Below, piece by piece: positions 49,277 through 57,920 of a stretch of 57,973 bases of DNA (within the stretch, counting starts at the first letter, position 1; each line of letters opens with the position of its first letter). Source of the stretch: Clostridia bacterium (GTDB taxonomy: Bacteria; Bacillota; Clostridia; Christensenellales; Aristaeellaceae); assembly GCA_017397765.1 (NCBI GenBank), contig JAFQIB010000105.1, forward strand, positions 1 through 57,973. Direction: 5' to 3'. The notes under the pieces were generated by a model, which was not told the origin of the DNA, ran no database searches, and was given only the letters and a program-made list of their open reading frames with translations. The position numbers were made by a program, and so were the translations under genes.

Positions 49277-49917
49277 ATGCGGCGCTGATCCTTTCCGGCG
49301 GCGTGGGCGCACGCTTTGGCGCGAGCGTCCCCAAGCAGTATACCCGCATCCTGCGGAAGATGGTGATCGAATACGTCATCGAGGCGGCGATGCAGGCAAA
49401 GACCATTGATGTGGTGATGGTGGCCGGGGCGGATAGCCCCCAGCTGAAGCGGCTGAAAAAGAAATACGGCTTCCATACGGCGCCCGGCGGCAGCGTCCGC
49501 AACGAAACGCTGCAAAACGGCCTGACGGCGCTGCGGGCAATGGGCTGCGAGCGGGTCGTCATCCTGGATGCGGTGCGTCCGCTGGTGACCGGCGCGCTGC
49601 TGGACGACTACACGGGCCTCCTGCAGGCGGGCTGGGACGCGGTTTCCACCGTGCAGCCCATCACCGACAGCCTGGGCTGCCTGGACTGCCATGCGGTGGA
49701 CCGCAGCCGGTATTACCTGATGCAGTCCCCGGAGGGTTATGACCTGGTCAAGCTCCTGCAGTATTTCGACCCCGGCTCCCCCCTGACGGAGGTGGCGCAT
49801 CAGCTGCCTGCGGACAGCCGGATTTACCTGTACCGGGACTTCCCGGAGAACCCCAAGCTGACCTATCCCTGGGAGAGGAATGCCATTGCCCAGGCGCTGA
49901 AGGAGCGGGTGAAATGA
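49273..49917 (+). CDS. IspD-like cytidylyltransferase
   Basis: A 214-residue nucleotidyltransferase: LILSGGVGARFGASVPKQY (the PKQY signature), DAVRPLVTG, TVQPITDSL and a C-terminal YLYRDFPENPKL. The family includes IspD (CTP plus methylerythritol phosphate) and TarI (ribitol phosphate); both attach CMP to a phosphorylated alcohol. With the kinase and the CDP-alcohol transferase beside it, the role here is likely to make the CDP-activated head group rather than isoprenoids. It overlaps the genes on both sides by four bases. A housekeeping IspD role remains possible. Confidence 0.8.
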   Translation: MNAALILSGGVGARFGASVPKQYTRILRKMVIEYVIEAAMQAKTIDVVMVAGADSPQLKRLKKKYGFHTAPGGSVRNETLQNGLTALRAMGCERVVILDAVRPLVTGALLDDYTGLLQAGWDAVSTVQPITDSLGCLDCHAVDRSRYYLMQSPEGYDLVKLLQYFDPGSPLTEVAHQLPADSRIYLYRDFPENPKLTYPWERNAIAQALKERVK

Positions 49918-50654
49918 AACGATGTCTGATACTGCTGCTTGCGCTGCTGCTGACCGTGCCTGCGCTGGCTGAGCAGGCGGAGATTCCGGTATTGCAAAGT
50001 GCCCGGGAAGCCCTGGAAACGCTGGGATACCCGATCTCTGACGAGGCGGTTGCCCAGACGCTGGCGTATCAGCGCAGGATGCAGGAATGGTACAAAACGG
50101 CGGGCATCCAGCTTTCTGACCGGTGGGACAGCCGGGAGGAACTGGCATATCTGCTGCTCCAGTGCCAGGGGCTCGGCGTGTATGATTACGACGCGCTGAC
50201 CTGGTCGCCCACATCGGAGCGGGTATATGCCTTCGATGCGGAGTTCTTCCATGTGGCGGGCATGTATACCGAGTTCCTGCAGGGCATACAGGCCATCATG
50301 CCGGAGGCGAAGATCACCGCCGTCCGGGAGGACCTATCCGGGATGGACGAGGACCTGGGCGGCAGCCGCAAGGTGTATTTTGACTTCAACGATCACGCCT
50401 ATGTGGTCAAGCTGAGAAGCGATGGCGACTGGTTCAACGGCGAGATGATCGATTTCGTCAATCAGGTGCTTGAGACCGAGGGACTGCCCAACCGGCTGCA
50501 TATGGTCAGCGATCCGTTTGACCAGGTGGTGATGCTGATCTGCGGTACCGAGCAGGAGGCGGCAGCGCTGCGTACGCTGCTGGGGGTGGAAGCCCCGGAA
50601 GCGGATGCAGGCTTCGATCTGCTGAACTGGCTGGGCAATCTGCTTGGATGGTAA
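49914..50654 (+). CDS. Hypothetical secreted protein
   Basis: A 246-residue exported protein, signal peptide about 1-19 (MKRCLILLLALLLTVPALA). I do not recognise the domain. The mature part has an N-terminal helical segment (REALETLGYPISDEAVAQTLAYQ), a middle with YDYDALTWSP, and a beta-rich end (KVYFDFNDHAYVVKLRSDGDWF). It overlaps the cytidylyltransferase by four bases (ATGA), so it is the final member of the kinase/CDP-alcohol operon and its export may relate to the lipid or polymer made there. Confidence 0.62.
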   Translation: MKRCLILLLALLLTVPALAEQAEIPVLQSAREALETLGYPISDEAVAQTLAYQRRMQEWYKTAGIQLSDRWDSREELAYLLLQCQGLGVYDYDALTWSPTSERVYAFDAEFFHVAGMYTEFLQGIQAIMPEAKITAVREDLSGMDEDLGGSRKVYFDFNDHAYVVKLRSDGDWFNGEMIDFVNQVLETEGLPNRLHMVSDPFDQVVMLICGTEQEAAALRTLLGVEAPEADAGFDLLNWLGNLLGW

Positions 50655-50801
50655 ATTCCCAATAAACCGCATTGGCGGGATGGTTCTTAAGAAGAAATTG
50701 ATCCAACAATAAGCAATGAGCATCCGGTGATTCGAGTTGTTTTGTCAAGGGTGTTTTAACATTTTTTCAAAGAGTGCTTAAAGACAAGGTAAACCAATAT
50801 A

Positions 50802-50842
50802 AAAGAGCCGAGAGTGACGTATATAGTTATTCGCGGCTCTTT
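50802..50842 (+). terminator. Terminator for the CDP-alcohol operon
   Basis: A 9-bp perfect stem AAAGAGCCG/CGGCTCTTT (50802-50810 with 50834-50842), then CATATTTCTTC. The loop of 23 bases is long. On the plus strand it follows the operon by about 150 bases; read in reverse it also ends in a T run. Confidence 0.55.
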
Positions 50843-50911
50843 CATATTTCTTCTCTATTCATGTGCGTCATCTAAGCAAACACGCATAACAACGCTAACG
50901 ACGAAACAGTT

Positions 50912-50943
50912 AAGCCCGGCTGATGCAATCATCAACCGGGCTT
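50912..50943 (-). terminator. Terminator of the GH32 operon
   Basis: Stem AAGCCCGG/CCGGGCTT (50912-50919 with 50936-50943) with an inner TGAT/ATCA pairing, read on the minus strand after the GH32 stop at 50952. The downstream T content is moderate. Confidence 0.7.
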
Positions 50944-50951
50944 ATTATACT

Positions 50952-53330
50952 TTAGAAGATCGGCTTCATCCGTGCCAGATAGATCGACCTGATCTGTACC
51001 TCGCCCTCCGCCGAAAGGGTGATGCCCTCGGAATCGGGCTCCTCGGTGTACGCGCGGATGGTCAGGGCCTTATGGTCATTGAAGAATGCCTCCGCCAGGG
51101 AACGGTCCACGTACAGCTCCATGGTCAGGATGCCGTCCTGCACCGTCAGCGGGCCGGACACATAGCTGGTGGGTGCGCCGTCGCCCTTGTTTTCGGTCGA
51201 GCCGTGGATGATCTGTGCGGCTGCGTCGTAGGTGTAGGTGGTGCAGTCCCAGCGGCCGCCCTGCAGGATGTTCACGGTGAAGCTGGACGCGGCGGAAATA
51301 TCCGCCGTCAGCCGCAGGCAGTACATGTCCTCCTTGACGGCGGAGAGCAGCTGGTTGGCGTCCTCCAGGGAGATGTTCTGCCGGTCGATCAGCACCTCGC
51401 CGTGAAGGCTGCTCAGGGTCTCAATCGGAGCGATCATCAGATCGGTGCCGTCGTCGCTGAGCCAGATGCGCCTTGCAAGGCCGGCGGTGTGCGCCCAGCC
51501 GGACGCGCCCTGATCGGCAGCGCTGCGCTGATCCTGCATGATGCTGAACATGACCACATCGCCCGAAACCGGGTCGATGAAGGCGCTGGGGCCGGTGAAG
51601 ACGTTCGCGCCGTAATCCAGCAGGTCGGGAATGCCGCCGAAGCGCTCGTCAGGCGTGAACTTGCCGGTAGTCACGTCAAAGTCGCCCACGAAGTAGTACA
51701 CCTTGTTGTCTGCAATGCTGGCGGGAGCGGGAGAGAAGGCGAACATGTACTTGCAGATGGTGCCCGCCTCGTTGGTCACGGGCAGCAAGATGGGCAGTTC
51801 CCAGGTCTTGCCGTAGAGCATGGACTGGTTCTTCATTTCGAAGATCGGGCCGCGGTAGATCCAGTTCTGGGCAATGGTGCCGTCGGATTGCAATTCGAGG
51901 GTATCCGTGGTGTACAGCAGCGCCGTACCGCCACCCGAAGAGGTCGAGCCGGAGCAGATCAGCATGCACCAGGTGCTGCCTTCCTTCCAGATGTGGGGAT
52001 CGCGGAACTCGCCCCGGCGGCCCTGACCGCCCTTCTGGATGATAGCCAGATCGGCGCAGATGACCCAGTCGGTCAGCTCAGGATCGCTGAGATCGGCGGG
52101 ATAGGCCACGCCGATGTTCTGGTTGGAGATCAGGCCGTCCACCCGGCCAAAGGCGTCGTTGCCGGCGGTGAAGAACAGCAGCGGCACGCCGTTTTCATCC
52201 AGCGTCGCGCCGCCGGACCATACGCCGTCCGGGGTGACGGAATCAGCCGTGGGGACGATGGCTTCCTTCACGGGCTTCCAGTTCACCATGTCGGCGGAGA
52301 CCCAGTGGCCCCAGCCGATGTTGCGCCAGTAGGAGCCGGTCATGTTCTGCTGGAAGAAGAGATGGTACATGCCGTTATAGTAAACAGGCGCATGGGGCTC
52401 GTTCATCCAGAACTGGTAGGGTGCAGCGTGGTACTGGGGGCGGGTATAGTCACCGGTGAGGATGTTCTGCAGCCAGATGTCCTCAAAGGCGATCTCCGGG
52501 ACGGCTGTCTTTTTGTATTCCGCGGCAATTTCCTTTTCGGTCAGGGCGGCGCTGTATACCTTCAGCTCGTCCATGTAGCCGCTGGCAACGTTGAGGAAGC
52601 CTGCCGTCAGGCGTTCGCCCTCGCCGTTGCGGCCGATGAGGAGGGTGCGGTTTTTCGCCGGGGCGATCTGTGCGCCGGCGGGCACGGAACGGGAGGTCAC
52701 CAGCTCGCCGTTGAGGTAGAGGCACATCTGCCCGGCCTTGGCGTCAAAGGTGGCGGCGACGTGGTTCCAGCGGTATTTTTGCAGATTGTCGCCGTTGGTC
52801 CAGATGGACAGCCACTCGCTGCCTGTGCCGACCTGGAAGCTCAGCGCGCCGTGCCGCTGGTAGCCAAGGATGAAGCCCTGCTTGCTGTCTTTGACGGACT
52901 GGCTGATGATGCCGGTCAGCTTGTCGGTTCCGTTGTCGGCGGCGTTGGGGTCGTCCCACTCGAAGGTGCGGGGGGCGATCCACACGCTGATGGTCAGTGC
53001 GTCGCCGGAAACGGAGATGTCGTTCTTCTTGTAGGACAGGTAGGTGGTCGCGCCGTCAAAGAGCAGACAGCCGCCCTTGACGCCCGCGCTCCGCCACTGG
53101 GGCTCCTGATCCTCCATGAATACCGCGTGGGCAAAGCCGTAGTTCATGTCCGTGTCCGGCAGATTCCCGGAGGAATCGGTCAGGGTCAGGCCCTTGCCTT
53201 CGTCAAAGGCAAGGTGGAGCATCAGATCCCGGGCGTACCTGTCGCCGCCCAGGAGCAGCACCGCCGCCGTCACGCCGATGGCCAGCACGAGCACCGCGCA
53301 CACCGCGGCGATGATGATTTTTTTCTTCAT
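50952..53330 (-). CDS. Surface glycoside hydrolase family 32 enzyme with LamG-like domain
   Basis: A 792-residue protein with an N-terminal membrane anchor or signal (about 5-27). A concanavalin/LamG-like jelly-roll covers about 35-270. The GH32 catalytic propeller begins near 300, with WMNEPHAP (308-315), GVWSGGATLD, FRDPHIW (442-448) and KTWELPI (509-515), and a C-terminal beta-sandwich covers about 640-792. The GH32 nucleophile Asp in WMNDPN is Glu here, and WECP is WELP. GH32 acts on fructans or sucrose; activity is plausible but the variant nucleophile is odd. It is cotranscribed with the upstream 730-residue protein. Confidence 0.82.
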   Translation of the reverse strand: MKKKIIIAAVCAVLVLAIGVTAAVLLLGGDRYARDLMLHLAFDEGKGLTLTDSSGNLPDTDMNYGFAHAVFMEDQEPQWRSAGVKGGCLLFDGATTYLSYKKNDISVSGDALTISVWIAPRTFEWDDPNAADNGTDKLTGIISQSVKDSKQGFILGYQRHGALSFQVGTGSEWLSIWTNGDNLQKYRWNHVAATFDAKAGQMCLYLNGELVTSRSVPAGAQIAPAKNRTLLIGRNGEGERLTAGFLNVASGYMDELKVYSAALTEKEIAAEYKKTAVPEIAFEDIWLQNILTGDYTRPQYHAAPYQFWMNEPHAPVYYNGMYHLFFQQNMTGSYWRNIGWGHWVSADMVNWKPVKEAIVPTADSVTPDGVWSGGATLDENGVPLLFFTAGNDAFGRVDGLISNQNIGVAYPADLSDPELTDWVICADLAIIQKGGQGRRGEFRDPHIWKEGSTWCMLICSGSTSSGGGTALLYTTDTLELQSDGTIAQNWIYRGPIFEMKNQSMLYGKTWELPILLPVTNEAGTICKYMFAFSPAPASIADNKVYYFVGDFDVTTGKFTPDERFGGIPDLLDYGANVFTGPSAFIDPVSGDVVMFSIMQDQRSAADQGASGWAHTAGLARRIWLSDDGTDLMIAPIETLSSLHGEVLIDRQNISLEDANQLLSAVKEDMYCLRLTADISAASSFTVNILQGGRWDCTTYTYDAAAQIIHGSTENKGDGAPTSYVSGPLTVQDGILTMELYVDRSLAEAFFNDHKALTIRAYTEEPDSEGITLSAEGEVQIRSIYLARMKPIF

Positions 53331-53387
53331 GAGTGCCTCCGATGGAAAGGAGCCCGGGCAGCGAACTGTCCGGGCTTTGATGTTGGA

Positions 53388-55580
53388 TTACTTCAGGTTG
53401 ACAGCCAGCTGCCAGGGGATGAAGACTTCCTCGCCGGTGACGCTCTGGTTGACCTTGTCAGACAGATTTGCGTAGTCGGGAGCAGTCTCGTAATAGGTGA
53501 CAACCTCGTCGAAGAAGGCATGCGCCCAGCCGCCCTCGATCACCTCATCGCACAGGACGATGTACATCTCCTGACCGATGTAGGCGGACAGATCCATCAC
53601 ATAGGTGCCCATATCCGCCCAGGAACCCATGCCGGGGCCGACGTTGGGGAAGTTGGCGTCGTTGAAGCGGTTCTGCTTGTAGTAGCCGATCTCGGTGCCG
53701 TCCGCCAGGCAGACCTTCACGGAAGCCGCCGCAGCGCCCATGCGCACGGAGATGAAGCCGGAGCCGCCCAGGGTGAAGTTGGTGGACTGGATCGCCCAGC
53801 CTTCAGGCTCGCCGATGCCGGTGTTCCAGCCATCCAGGTGGTAATTGCCCGCCTGGTTGTAGGGCAGGTTCTCGCCCCAGTAGGTGGCAGCGGAGATGAC
53901 GCCGGTGGGCTGGCCTTCGACGTAGCCCCAGTTGTCGGCGAGGATCGTCCAGCCGGCCAGGTTGCCGGACTCGAAGCCGCCGTTGGCAATGGTGGTGCGA
54001 TCCGCCATGGCGACGACGGTGAAGGTCGCCTCGACGGTCTTGCCGTTGTAGGAGGTGCCGTAGGTCACATGGTAATAGCCGGGCTTGGACATGTCAACCG
54101 CCTCGAAGCCGGAGGTGATCTCAGTGCCCTCGAAGGTGACCTTGCTGACTGCGAAGTCGGTCACGGCGGTCTCGCCGTAGGTAGCAGACGCAGCGCCGAT
54201 CATGACCGTCACATCCACCGTGCCGCAGTCCACGACCTGATGGGGGGCGTAGGCGGTCATGGTCAGGCTGGCCAGCGGGATGGGGTAGGGATAGTTGGTG
54301 TAGTAGTTCAGAAGGGCAGCCAGATCGTCATAGGAGGCGGAGTTGTAGGTTTCGTTCTGGATCTTTTCGATCTGCTCGACCTCCAGGGCCGCCACTTCGT
54401 CACGGGTCAGGGACACGCGGAAGTCGTCCACGTTCATGAAGGCGAAGGAAGCGGTGTCGTTGGCGTCCACGACCTTCAGGTACACGACCTTGCCCAGGTA
54501 CTCGCTGGCGTCCACGTAGTAGCGCAGCAGGGTCAGGGCCAGGGAAGGATCGGAGAAGTAGGTGTTTTCAACCTTGATCAGCTCTTCATCGGTCGCGCCG
54601 TCGCACAGGGCCACATAGCAGTTCTTGTTGCCGGCACCCATCATGAAGGTGATGAAGCCGTCGCCGCCCAGGGTGAACTTGCTGGAGCGGATCGCGCCGG
54701 TCAGGGACTCGGCGATCGCGCCGTTGTTGTTGCCGTCCAGGTAGTATTCGCCCTCGCCGTAAACAGCGCGGTCAGTCCAGTAGCGCTGGGAGGTGGGAAC
54801 GACGCCGGCACGCACCAGCGCGGTGCCCTCGAGGGTCTTCCAACCGGTCAGGTCGCCGGTCTCGAAGCCGCCGTTCTGGATGGTGTTAGAGGTCTCGTCC
54901 TCGATGAAGGGCTTCTCGCCGTATTCCTCGATCTGACGCTTGTAGTCCGCGCGGGCGGCTTCCACTTCAGCGTCGGTCTGGCACAGCTTGAAGGCGTCCA
55001 GGTTGACGTAGGAGAAATCGGTGCCGTCGTCATTGTCGGTGACGCGGATGTAGATGTTCTTGCCCTTATAGGCGCTCAGGTCAACCACCTTGGTGATCAG
55101 GTGATCGGTGATGAACAGGCCGTCGCAGTCCTCGTTGGCGACCTTGGCCAGCACCTTGTCGTCCTTGGCGTCGATGAACTCAACGTAGACCTTCTCGGTG
55201 TTCTTGCCTGCGCCCATCTTGAAGGTGATGAAGCCGTTGCCGCCGAGATTGAAGACGTCGGAGGTCAGCGTGCCGCGCATGGTCTGGTTGCCGCCGGCGG
55301 TGCCGCCGAAGTACAGGCTGCCGCTCTTCTCCATCACAGCGCCGTTGAGCTTCTCATCGCCCACCAGGCCGCGCACGTTGAAGGCTGCGTCGGAACGGGT
55401 CCAGCCGTTCCACTTGCTGATCTCATGATCCAGCTCGAAATCGCCGTTGGGGATCTCAGCCGGATACTTGGGGCCCGCGTTCAGCACGATGCAGACCACC
55501 GCGATGGCGATGACCACGACTGCCGCAGCCGCGATGAGCCACCAAAGCTTCTTGTTGGACTTCTTGGGGTTCTTCGTCAT
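53388..55580 (-). CDS. Membrane-anchored surface protein with three carbohydrate-binding-like modules
   Basis: A 730-residue protein with an N-terminal membrane helix (about 12-34, WWLIAAAAVVVIAIAVV). Three modules each open with an N-G-(G/D)-F-E-type motif: PNGDFEL near 45, IQNGGFETGDLTGW near 238, and IANGGFESGNLAGW near 531. Each has the LGG(N/D/S)GFI(T/S) block expected of CBM-like beta-sandwiches. A fibronectin/Ig-like segment sits at about 440-525. I see no catalytic motif. It has the promoter and operator upstream and is followed by GH32, so it probably tethers or binds fructan-like glycan. Confidence 0.72.
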   Translation of the reverse strand: MTKNPKKSNKKLWWLIAAAAVVVIAIAVVCIVLNAGPKYPAEIPNGDFELDHEISKWNGWTRSDAAFNVRGLVGDEKLNGAVMEKSGSLYFGGTAGGNQTMRGTLTSDVFNLGGNGFITFKMGAGKNTEKVYVEFIDAKDDKVLAKVANEDCDGLFITDHLITKVVDLSAYKGKNIYIRVTDNDDGTDFSYVNLDAFKLCQTDAEVEAARADYKRQIEEYGEKPFIEDETSNTIQNGGFETGDLTGWKTLEGTALVRAGVVPTSQRYWTDRAVYGEGEYYLDGNNNGAIAESLTGAIRSSKFTLGGDGFITFMMGAGNKNCYVALCDGATDEELIKVENTYFSDPSLALTLLRYYVDASEYLGKVVYLKVVDANDTASFAFMNVDDFRVSLTRDEVAALEVEQIEKIQNETYNSASYDDLAALLNYYTNYPYPIPLASLTMTAYAPHQVVDCGTVDVTVMIGAASATYGETAVTDFAVSKVTFEGTEITSGFEAVDMSKPGYYHVTYGTSYNGKTVEATFTVVAMADRTTIANGGFESGNLAGWTILADNWGYVEGQPTGVISAATYWGENLPYNQAGNYHLDGWNTGIGEPEGWAIQSTNFTLGGSGFISVRMGAAAASVKVCLADGTEIGYYKQNRFNDANFPNVGPGMGSWADMGTYVMDLSAYIGQEMYIVLCDEVIEGGWAHAFFDEVVTYYETAPDYANLSDKVNQSVTGEEVFIPWQLAVNLK

Positions 55581-55621
55581 GGCGAATTCCTCTCTTCCTG
55601 TCGTTGGTGTGTATCGGATGC

Positions 55622-55635
55622 GTGTAACGTTTCAC
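55622..55635. promoter_or_regulatory. LacI-family operator before the surface-protein gene
   Basis: GTGTAACGTTTCAC, a 14-bp near-palindrome with the central CG typical of LacI/GalR sites. It overlaps the start of the predicted transcript (about +9 to +22) of the 53388 gene, as expected for repression. Confidence 0.7.
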
Positions 55636-55650
55636 GGGTTGGTTGCTTAT

Positions 55651-55679
55651 AGTATATGCAGGAAGAACCGGTTTGTCAA
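55651..55679 (-). promoter_or_regulatory. Promoter for the surface-protein/GH32 operon
   Basis: On the minus strand TTGACA (55674-55679) and TATACT (55651-55656), 17-base spacer. The start is near 55644, just before the operator. Confidence 0.8.
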
Positions 55680-55742
55680 TACACTTTTTCAAAAAAGGTC
55701 AAAATAGTGCCTGTAATTACACCTGCAGACAATTCCTGCATC

Positions 55743-55774
55743 AAAAAAAACGCCGCGAAAGGTTTCACGGCGTT
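55743..55774 (-). terminator. Terminator of the fructokinase gene
   Basis: A stem of about 12 bp on the minus strand (55749-55755 with 55768-55774, continuing through GAAA/TTTC), ending in a run of eight T (the A's at 55743-55750). It starts right after the kinase stop. Confidence 0.88.
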
Positions 55775-55782
55775 GACGCGGT

Positions 55783-56724
55783 TTATGCGGTTTCTACTTC
55801 ATCCAGCGTGGGCATGGCAGGAATCGCGCCGCGCCGGCTGGTGGTGATGCTGGCAGCCTTGTTGGCGAAGGCGATGGCTTCCTCCAGCACGTCCACGGGG
55901 ATATCTGCAACCTTGCTGTACCTGCACAGCTTTGACAGCAGCGCACCGAAGAAGGTGTCACCCGCGCCGTTGGTATCGCCCACCTTGCAGGGCACGCCGG
56001 GCACATGACCGGTTCTTTCGCCAAGGCGGTAGAACGCGCCGTCCGGGCCGAGAGTGACGAGAATCAGCTGCACGCCGCTCTCCGTCAGGATGCGGGTGCC
56101 TTCTGCCGGGTCAGCCGTTCCGGTCAGCAGGGGCAGTTCCTCGTCGGATACCTTCAGGATGTCCGCCAGCGGCAGCGGTGCCTTCATCTGTTCGATGGCC
56201 TCGGCCTCGCTCTTCCACAGACGGGCGCGGTAGTTTGGGTCATAACTGACGATTTTGCCCAGAGCCTTCGCCTGCCGGGCGGCATGCATCGTGGCGCTGC
56301 GGGCCGGTTCCGCCGTCAGGCTGACCGAGCCGAAATGCAGGATGCGGGTGTCCTTCAGCAGGGCTTCCGGCACATCTTCTGCGGACAGGTTCACATCCGC
56401 GCTGGGATCACGGTAGAAGCTGAAATCCCGCTCGCCGGTCTTGTCTACCGACACCACCGCGAGGGTCGTGTGCTGCACCGGATCGGTCTTAAGCGCGGAT
56501 ACATCCACATGGTTCTCCGCCAGAACATTCTTCAGATAGTCGCCGAAGCTGTCCTGTCCGACCTTGCCGATAAAGGCGGTTTTCGCGCCCAGTCGGGACG
56601 CCGCCACCGCAAGGTTCGCCGGGGCTCCGCCGGGATTCGCCGCAAATTGCGGGATACCCCGCTCGTCCGTGCCGGTCTGGGTCAGATCGATCAGGATCTC
56701 ACCGATGGTCGTGATATCAAGCAT
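55783..56724 (-). CDS. PfkB-family fructokinase
   Basis: A 313-residue PfkB kinase: GGAPANLAVAASRLG near 32-46, FIGKVGQDSFG, and the C-terminal NGAGDTFFGALL with the catalytic Asp. Fructokinase fits the GH32 and LacI context: fructose from fructan would be phosphorylated to fructose-6-phosphate. PfkB enzymes for other sugars look similar, so the substrate is inferred. AGGAGG precedes the ATG. It is 12 bases after the LacI stop and likely on the LacI transcript. Confidence 0.87.
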   Translation of the reverse strand: MLDITTIGEILIDLTQTGTDERGIPQFAANPGGAPANLAVAASRLGAKTAFIGKVGQDSFGDYLKNVLAENHVDVSALKTDPVQHTTLAVVSVDKTGERDFSFYRDPSADVNLSAEDVPEALLKDTRILHFGSVSLTAEPARSATMHAARQAKALGKIVSYDPNYRARLWKSEAEAIEQMKAPLPLADILKVSDEELPLLTGTADPAEGTRILTESGVQLILVTLGPDGAFYRLGERTGHVPGVPCKVGDTNGAGDTFFGALLSKLCRYSKVADIPVDVLEEAIAFANKAASITTSRRGAIPAMPTLDEVETA

Positions 56725-56736
56725 GGTGTTACCTCC

Positions 56737-57726
56737 TCATTCCCGGGTGGTGCCGCCGGGGGCGTAATGCACAGGCAGGCAGATCAGCGAGGGGGACTTG
56801 GCGTCCCGGTCCTCCAGCACCAGCTCCACGCAGGTGCGGGCGATCTCCTCAACCGGCTGCACGATGGTGGAGCACAGATACTCCAGATCGCCGAAGGCCT
56901 GCAGGCCGTCAAAGCCGATGACCTGGATGTCCTCCGGCACCCGCAGCCCCATCTTTTTCAGGGAGCCGGTGATGCGGTGCGCCAGCGCGTCGGTGACGCA
57001 GAAGATGCCGTCAAAGTCCCGCTTGCCGTCGGCCAGATGCTCCTGCAGGAAGTCCTCGAAGGCCTCATAGGGTGTGCCGTCGTCGAGGATCTTCATAATG
57101 CAGGGGATTTCCGCTGCCTCGCAGGCCTGCACAAAGCCGTCGCGGCGCTTGTTGGGCTCGTTGGTCAGCCTGGAGCCGATGCGCAGGAATGCCAGACGCT
57201 TGCAGCCGTTTTCGATCAGCTTCTGCGCTGCCAGCATGCCGCCGCCGAAGTTGTCGCTGGCCACGCAGGGGATGTGCGCACCGAAATAGCGGTCGATGGA
57301 GATGAGCGGCGTCTGGGGGGACACCTGCAGTTTCGGGTTGTAGGACAGGCAGATGATACCGTCCACCTTCTGCTGCTCGGCCATGATGACATAGGCCTGC
57401 TCCTGCTCCGGGTCATAGTCGGTGGCGCACAGGAGCATACGGTAGCTGCGCTTGGCCAGCTCGCGGTTGATGCAGTTGACCACCTTGCAGAAGTAGGGGC
57501 TGACCAGATTGGGCACCATCACAGCAATGGTATAGGTCTTGTTGCTCTTGAGCCCCTGGGCATAGCTGTTGATGCGGTAATTGAGCTTCTCAATGGCGGC
57601 TTCCACACGGACACGGTAGCTTTCGCCCACGGGAATACCGTTGATCACCTTGGACACCGTTCCCAGCGCGACGCCGGCCTCGCGGGCCACGTCCTTCATT
57701 GTGGGGGCGGAGTTCTGCTTGGACAA
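56737..57726 (-). CDS. LacI-family transcriptional regulator
   Basis: A 329-residue regulator: helix-turn-helix near residues 9-30 (MKDVAREAGVALGTVSKVING) then the periplasmic-binding-protein-like sensor domain (about 60-329). The best start is TTG at 57726, eight bases after GAGG. An in-frame ATG at 57759 overlaps the -10 box at 57758-57763 and cannot be transcribed from it. It probably represses itself and the GH32 operon through sites at 57795 and 55622 and senses fructose or a fructan fragment. Confidence 0.88.
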   Translation of the reverse strand: MSKQNSAPTMKDVAREAGVALGTVSKVINGIPVGESYRVRVEAAIEKLNYRINSYAQGLKSNKTYTIAVMVPNLVSPYFCKVVNCINRELAKRSYRMLLCATDYDPEQEQAYVIMAEQQKVDGIICLSYNPKLQVSPQTPLISIDRYFGAHIPCVASDNFGGGMLAAQKLIENGCKRLAFLRIGSRLTNEPNKRRDGFVQACEAAEIPCIMKILDDGTPYEAFEDFLQEHLADGKRDFDGIFCVTDALAHRITGSLKKMGLRVPEDIQVIGFDGLQAFGDLEYLCSTIVQPVEEIARTCVELVLEDRDAKSPSLICLPVHYAPGGTTRE

Positions 57727-57757
57727 TTGGATCGCCTCTTTCGTCAGAGTTGACACC

Positions 57758-57786
57758 ATTATAGCTGGGTTCGGGATATTTGTAAA
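57758..57786 (-). promoter_or_regulatory. Promoter for lacI-fructokinase
   Basis: On the minus strand TTTACA (57781-57786) and TATAAT (57758-57763), 17-base spacer. The start is near 57751, about 25 bases before the TTG start of the regulator. Confidence 0.75.
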
Positions 57787-57794
57787 GGGAAAAA

Positions 57795-57807
57795 TGAAAC
57801 GTTTTCA
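57795..57807. promoter_or_regulatory. LacI-family operator upstream of the regulator gene
   Basis: TGAAACGTTTTCA, containing the perfect core AAACGTTT with the central CG. It matches the site at 55622 in its core and lies just upstream of the -35 of the regulator promoter, suggesting autoregulation. Confidence 0.62.
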
Positions 57808-57920
57808 CGGATTTGTGCATTGTTATCAGGCTAAGTGATTTGTCAAACCAAGTGCAACACATTATGAAGTTCAAGATCCCAAAGGTATTGAGGTGACTGG
57901 AAATTGAGCACCTTACGAGG

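Larger units (their letters stand above)
50655..50951. other. Gene-free gap with converging terminators
   Basis: About 300 bases between convergent genes. Two terminator hairpins lie here (50802-50842 and 50912-50943). The rest is AT-rich, with no ORF or recognisable element that I can support. Confidence 0.6.

Noticed and set aside
50814-55652. A plus-strand open frame of 1612 codons opposite the GH32 and surface-protein genes
   Set aside because: Its translation is low-complexity Val/Gly/His/Asp-rich with no domain. The opposite strand has clear promoters, ribosome sites, motifs and terminators. The open frame results from strong third-base GC bias in the real genes.
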